This document shows positions 60,971-64,000 of a stretch of DNA of 64,000 bases, piece by piece; the first letter of the stretch is position 1, and each line of letters opens with the position of its first letter. The DNA is taken from positions 19,534,501 through 19,598,500 of the forward strand of contig JALDNG010000005.1 in assembly GCA_024349245.1 (NCBI GenBank), in the 5' to 3' direction. Made by a program: the position numbers and the translations under genes. Origin of the DNA: Neodontobutis hainanensis. Its lineage: Eukaryota > Chordata > Actinopteri > Gobiiformes > Odontobutidae. Under the pieces are notes generated by a model. That model searched no databases and was not told the origin of the DNA. It was given only the letters and a program-made list of their open reading frames with translations.

Positions 60971-62768
60971 CAGGCTAAATGTTGCATGCAGAAATTAGAT
61001 TCTTGACTGAGTTCTTTTTTTTCTCCTAAAGTAGCTGACGCAGCTTTAGCCCAGTCACACAACAGCCGCTCTGTTGTACACTCAGCAAGCTCCTGGCCAC
61101 CGCTGGGCCTCTCTCCATGAATGTGGACCTTTAAGAGTAAACCACTCGCACACTTTCATACACACACAAGCTGCATGCATCTATGAACCCAGCTGGAAAA
61201 CAGTGAGCACATACAAAGGCAGCAACCACTTTTCATAATTAAGGCCCCATGTCAAACGCAGGATGTTTGGATGTTAGCGGCGCTCTACTTGCGGCTATTG
61301 CATAAACAAACACGTGCAAAAATGGAGGATGATAGCTGAAAGTGAACACAAACTGTCTTACTGAACAACAATGTGGAAAAGTCTTTTTTTGGACAGAGCG
61401 CTCTCACACTCTCAGAGGTGTTAGGATACAAATGACATAATCTAGCATAAACACGAAGTCAGCGAGGGGAGGACGTTTATGACTGTGAGATTGAGTGAAC
61501 AGCTAACCAGTGTTTTGGGAGGAAGGTCTACTCAGAATACCTCTTGGTTGCTTTCTATACCAGTAGAATCCTCACATCTAAAAGTGTCGACTATTTTTAA
61601 AAAAGACAGTTTATAGGGGGACTGCTATAATTGTTTTTAAGCCATTCAGCACTAGCCTTCAGAGGTGGTTATCGCTGTAAATCCTCCTAAAAGCACGCAG
61701 ATTGTGCCACTTAAGTGTGACAGTAAACAGATCGGTTTTGCTCCAACTAAATTAAAGGCTGATATACTATTCCTTGTTTAAGGCGAGGTGTGGATGCCAG
61801 GGTTAAAACGCGTAAACCTGCAGCAACTGAAAATGGCCGAAACCCATGCAGAGGCTGATGGAGTCCTCAGCTGTAGCATGCAAGGCTCGGGATGAGGCAG
61901 TAGTATACACTGAGAATAGTAGTGGCAACACCTGTTGTGTGTGGGCACCGAATACCAAGAGGTCCCGCCAAGGCCTGGACCAAAAACAGAGCGCGGGGCA
62001 GCCACATGTCATAAATCCGTTGAATGTCATGTTACAGGCATAAAACCCAGCCTATTTAGCCAATGGAGGTATGAGTGGCACATTCTTCCTATGTCTCACC
62101 TTAGCGATTTAAATGTGTATTTGTCTATTAATGTCTATTTAAATAATTCCTTACATGGACATTACAGGAAGCTCTGACCACTTTTTCAATTCACTTACAA
62201 CCGTCTTTAAATCTTGCTGGAGAGACACATTTTACTGTCAGGGCTGTCCAGTGTTATTGACTAGTTTATTTATGTCTCACAAGAGCAACAAAAGGAAATC
62301 TGCTCTGATCCAAGCTGTGCCCCTCCTATTAATATACATTACACTATAGCATCTCTGGTGGATTAATTGATAATTAGCAATGTAATTAAGACTTTGATAT
62401 GAGGTTTGTCTCAGTGTGAAGTAAATAATTTGCATTTCAATGGAGTTCAAATTGTATAACAATGCATGTCTATTGCAAAGGTGCAAGTAATGTAATGACT
62501 TCTTTCCTAAAACAGCTTCCTAACAATTTGTACATAAATGTGCACAGGTCAATCAACCAGTCCTTTCACACCACTGTGCTATGTATATAATATGGTCAAT
62601 TTCTTGTGTGGATTAATAGAGATTATCTAGGTTCCAAAGTAAAGTACTGTCCACTCAGTACAGCACTTTCTGAGTTTTCTGTGCAATACCAGTGTTGAGT
62701 TTGGTTTAAAGTAAAAATTGTACTTTCAAACTATCATTATTTTTATAATGGGAGAGCATATAAAGCTT
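60971..62768. other. Intron DNA without recognised genes
   Basis: No exon is recognised. The segments 61050-61330 and 61780-62050 are GC-richer and unique, and their open frames match nothing known. Confidence 0.4.
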
Positions 62769-62838
62769 ATGGGATAGGCTCCAGTCACCTGCAACCCCTC
62801 ACGGGACTAAGCAGTAGAAAAAGAATGAATGAATAAAT
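62769..62838 (+). mobile_element. 3' tail of the L2-tailed SINE
   Basis: GGGATAGGCTCCAGTCACCT, CACGGGACTAAGCAGTAGAA and the (GAAT)n end match the 3' 60-70 bp of the 33252 family. It is strongly 5'-truncated. Confidence 0.75.
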
Positions 62839-62840
62839 AT

Positions 62841-62843
62841 TAC

Positions 62844-62891
<48 letters not shown>
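62841..62891. repeat. (ATT)n microsatellite on a SINE tail
   Basis: About 16 units of ATT follow directly after the (GAAT)n tail of the SINE fragment. The array probably grew from that tail. Confidence 0.95.
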
Positions 62892-62894
<3 letters not shown>

Positions 62895-64000
62895 AAAATA
62901 CACTAAAATATTTTTTATGTCAGTCAGTATTACTGTTTGGAAATTTTATATTTAAAGCTACTGAGAAAATTTATTTTCCGTGCCTTTGATACAAGGGAAA
63001 GCGATAGACTGCAATGTCAACAGCAATAATGTCCACGTGCAGCAGTTTAATGTTTTATAAGCAGGAGTGCCAATTGAAAGGACAGTTTTAACAACACTAA
63101 AGATTTAGGTCCTAACTAGAGCCACTAAACATGGCTCTCTGTGATCCCACTGATGATGTTGAACTCTAATAATGTGACCGCACAGAGCAAGGAAATATTA
63201 ATGATGTCTGTAAATATACCTCCCTCTAGTCCAATCCCACACACACTTCATCTGCTTCTCCGCTCAGGCCAGAGTCAGCCCAGAGTCAGACCGGAGAGAT
63301 GAGCTCAGTTCCAGATGGATACTAAGGCAAGCTGTAACTCAACAAACCACCTCCCTCCAGCACCTCCCTCAAGTGTTTCCAGAATTTAGGTGCACCACAT
63401 TTCTCCCAAGACTCTTTTTGGCTCCTTTCCGTAATATTAGTTAATTTCACCAACCAAAATGTCTGGAAGACATTGCGGACACCAGGTGTCTCAAAAGGGC
63501 CCGAATATAATCAAGGACAATATCCACCCTGGATATGAACAGCTCCACCTCCTACTCTCTAAGAGGCGATACAGGAGTTGTAAGAGCAGGACAAATAGAC
63601 ATGGACATTTTAATCTGCAATATACATTATTAACATGCAATGTGACATTTTTCAATCTTTAATGATACCCTTCATAAAATTGCACATAGCTAATTTGCAT
63701 AAAGAAATACAAACGTCATGTCTTCTTGTTTTTGTCTTTGCACATAATACATTGTTGGATTTCCTGTAACACCGTCCCAATCCACTTCGTAAAGAAAAGT
63801 GCGCATGGCAAATTTCATCTCTTTGGTTAAAACACAAGTTTGTCCTATGTACCATCGTTTCCACAGTCTCAGAGCTCTTAATGAGGAGGCACAAGCGAGG
63901 ACAAAACTAGAACAATAGTAGGTTAAAAGCGAAGTTATTGCTTTTAACCAATACCAAATGCCAAAGAAAAATGGTTGGGATTAAGCAAATAATGGAAAAG
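62892..64000. other. Intron DNA without recognised genes
   Basis: No exon is recognised up to the right edge. The segment 63230-63560 is GC-richer and unique, with a local repeat of CCAGAGTCAG at about 63270-63292. Confidence 0.4.

Noticed and set aside
63143..63180. Minus-strand FNIIS, thought for a moment to be the PDZ1 exon of pdzrn3 (FNIIGG)
   Set aside because: The flanking residues do not fit a PDZ domain, the GG-R-P context is missing, and no splice sites frame it.

Overview
This is a window of vertebrate nuclear DNA, almost certainly from a teleost fish. It is AT-rich and almost free of coding sequence. It carries a long (AC)n tract, several tRNA-derived SINE families of the kind common in teleosts, hAT-type and other inverted-repeat DNA transposon remnants, and a decayed LINE reverse transcriptase. 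No prokaryotic gene, operon, CRISPR array, tRNA gene or rRNA gene is visible. The many short open frames are chance frames or lie in repeats.

One real gene can be recognised. On the minus strand, 3917-3985 encodes 23 residues beginning MGCSLCTLQK and ending YKLLYEVCQ, followed at once by a GT splice donor. I recognise this as the alternative first coding exon of the short, RING-less isoform of PDZRN3, an E3 ligase and PDZ scaffold; the closely related PDZRN4 is the main alternative. Upstream on the minus strand are a 5' UTR with a small uORF, a TATA-like box and an adjoining GC box, so this isoform seems to have its own promoter inside the gene. The next exon should lie beyond the left edge. 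If the long isoform is present, all of the sequence to the right is one very long intron, because no other PDZRN3 exon was found.

Layout. 1-3916: short-isoform intron. 3917-4180: alternative exon and promoter. 4.2-33 kb: intron with an (AT)n/(AC)n microsatellite, a 550-bp hAT deletion derivative at 9960-10507, fragments of a tRNA-SINE with an L2-like tail, two copies of an unclassified repeat, and several GC-richer unique blocks that may be conserved regulatory DNA. 33-40 kb: an intact SINE with perfect target-site duplications, a second type of SINE, the third copy of the unclassified repeat and a MITE-like element. 42.5 kb: on the gene's own strand, a strong pyrimidine tract and CAG directly abut GTAAGC, with a further GTAAGT 45 nt downstream. 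That is the arrangement of a recursive splice site or RS-exon, or of an in-frame 45-nt microexon. 44.5-45.8 kb: LINE reverse-transcriptase pseudogene. 46-49 kb and 57-63 kb: more SINEs, a decayed minisatellite with a SINE nested in it, a 46-bp near-perfect palindrome at 60734, and an (ATT)n array next to a SINE tail.

The main points for follow-up are the alternative exon, whose Met-Gly-Cys start looks like an N-myristoylation/palmitoylation signal, and the candidate recursive-splicing site in the long intron.
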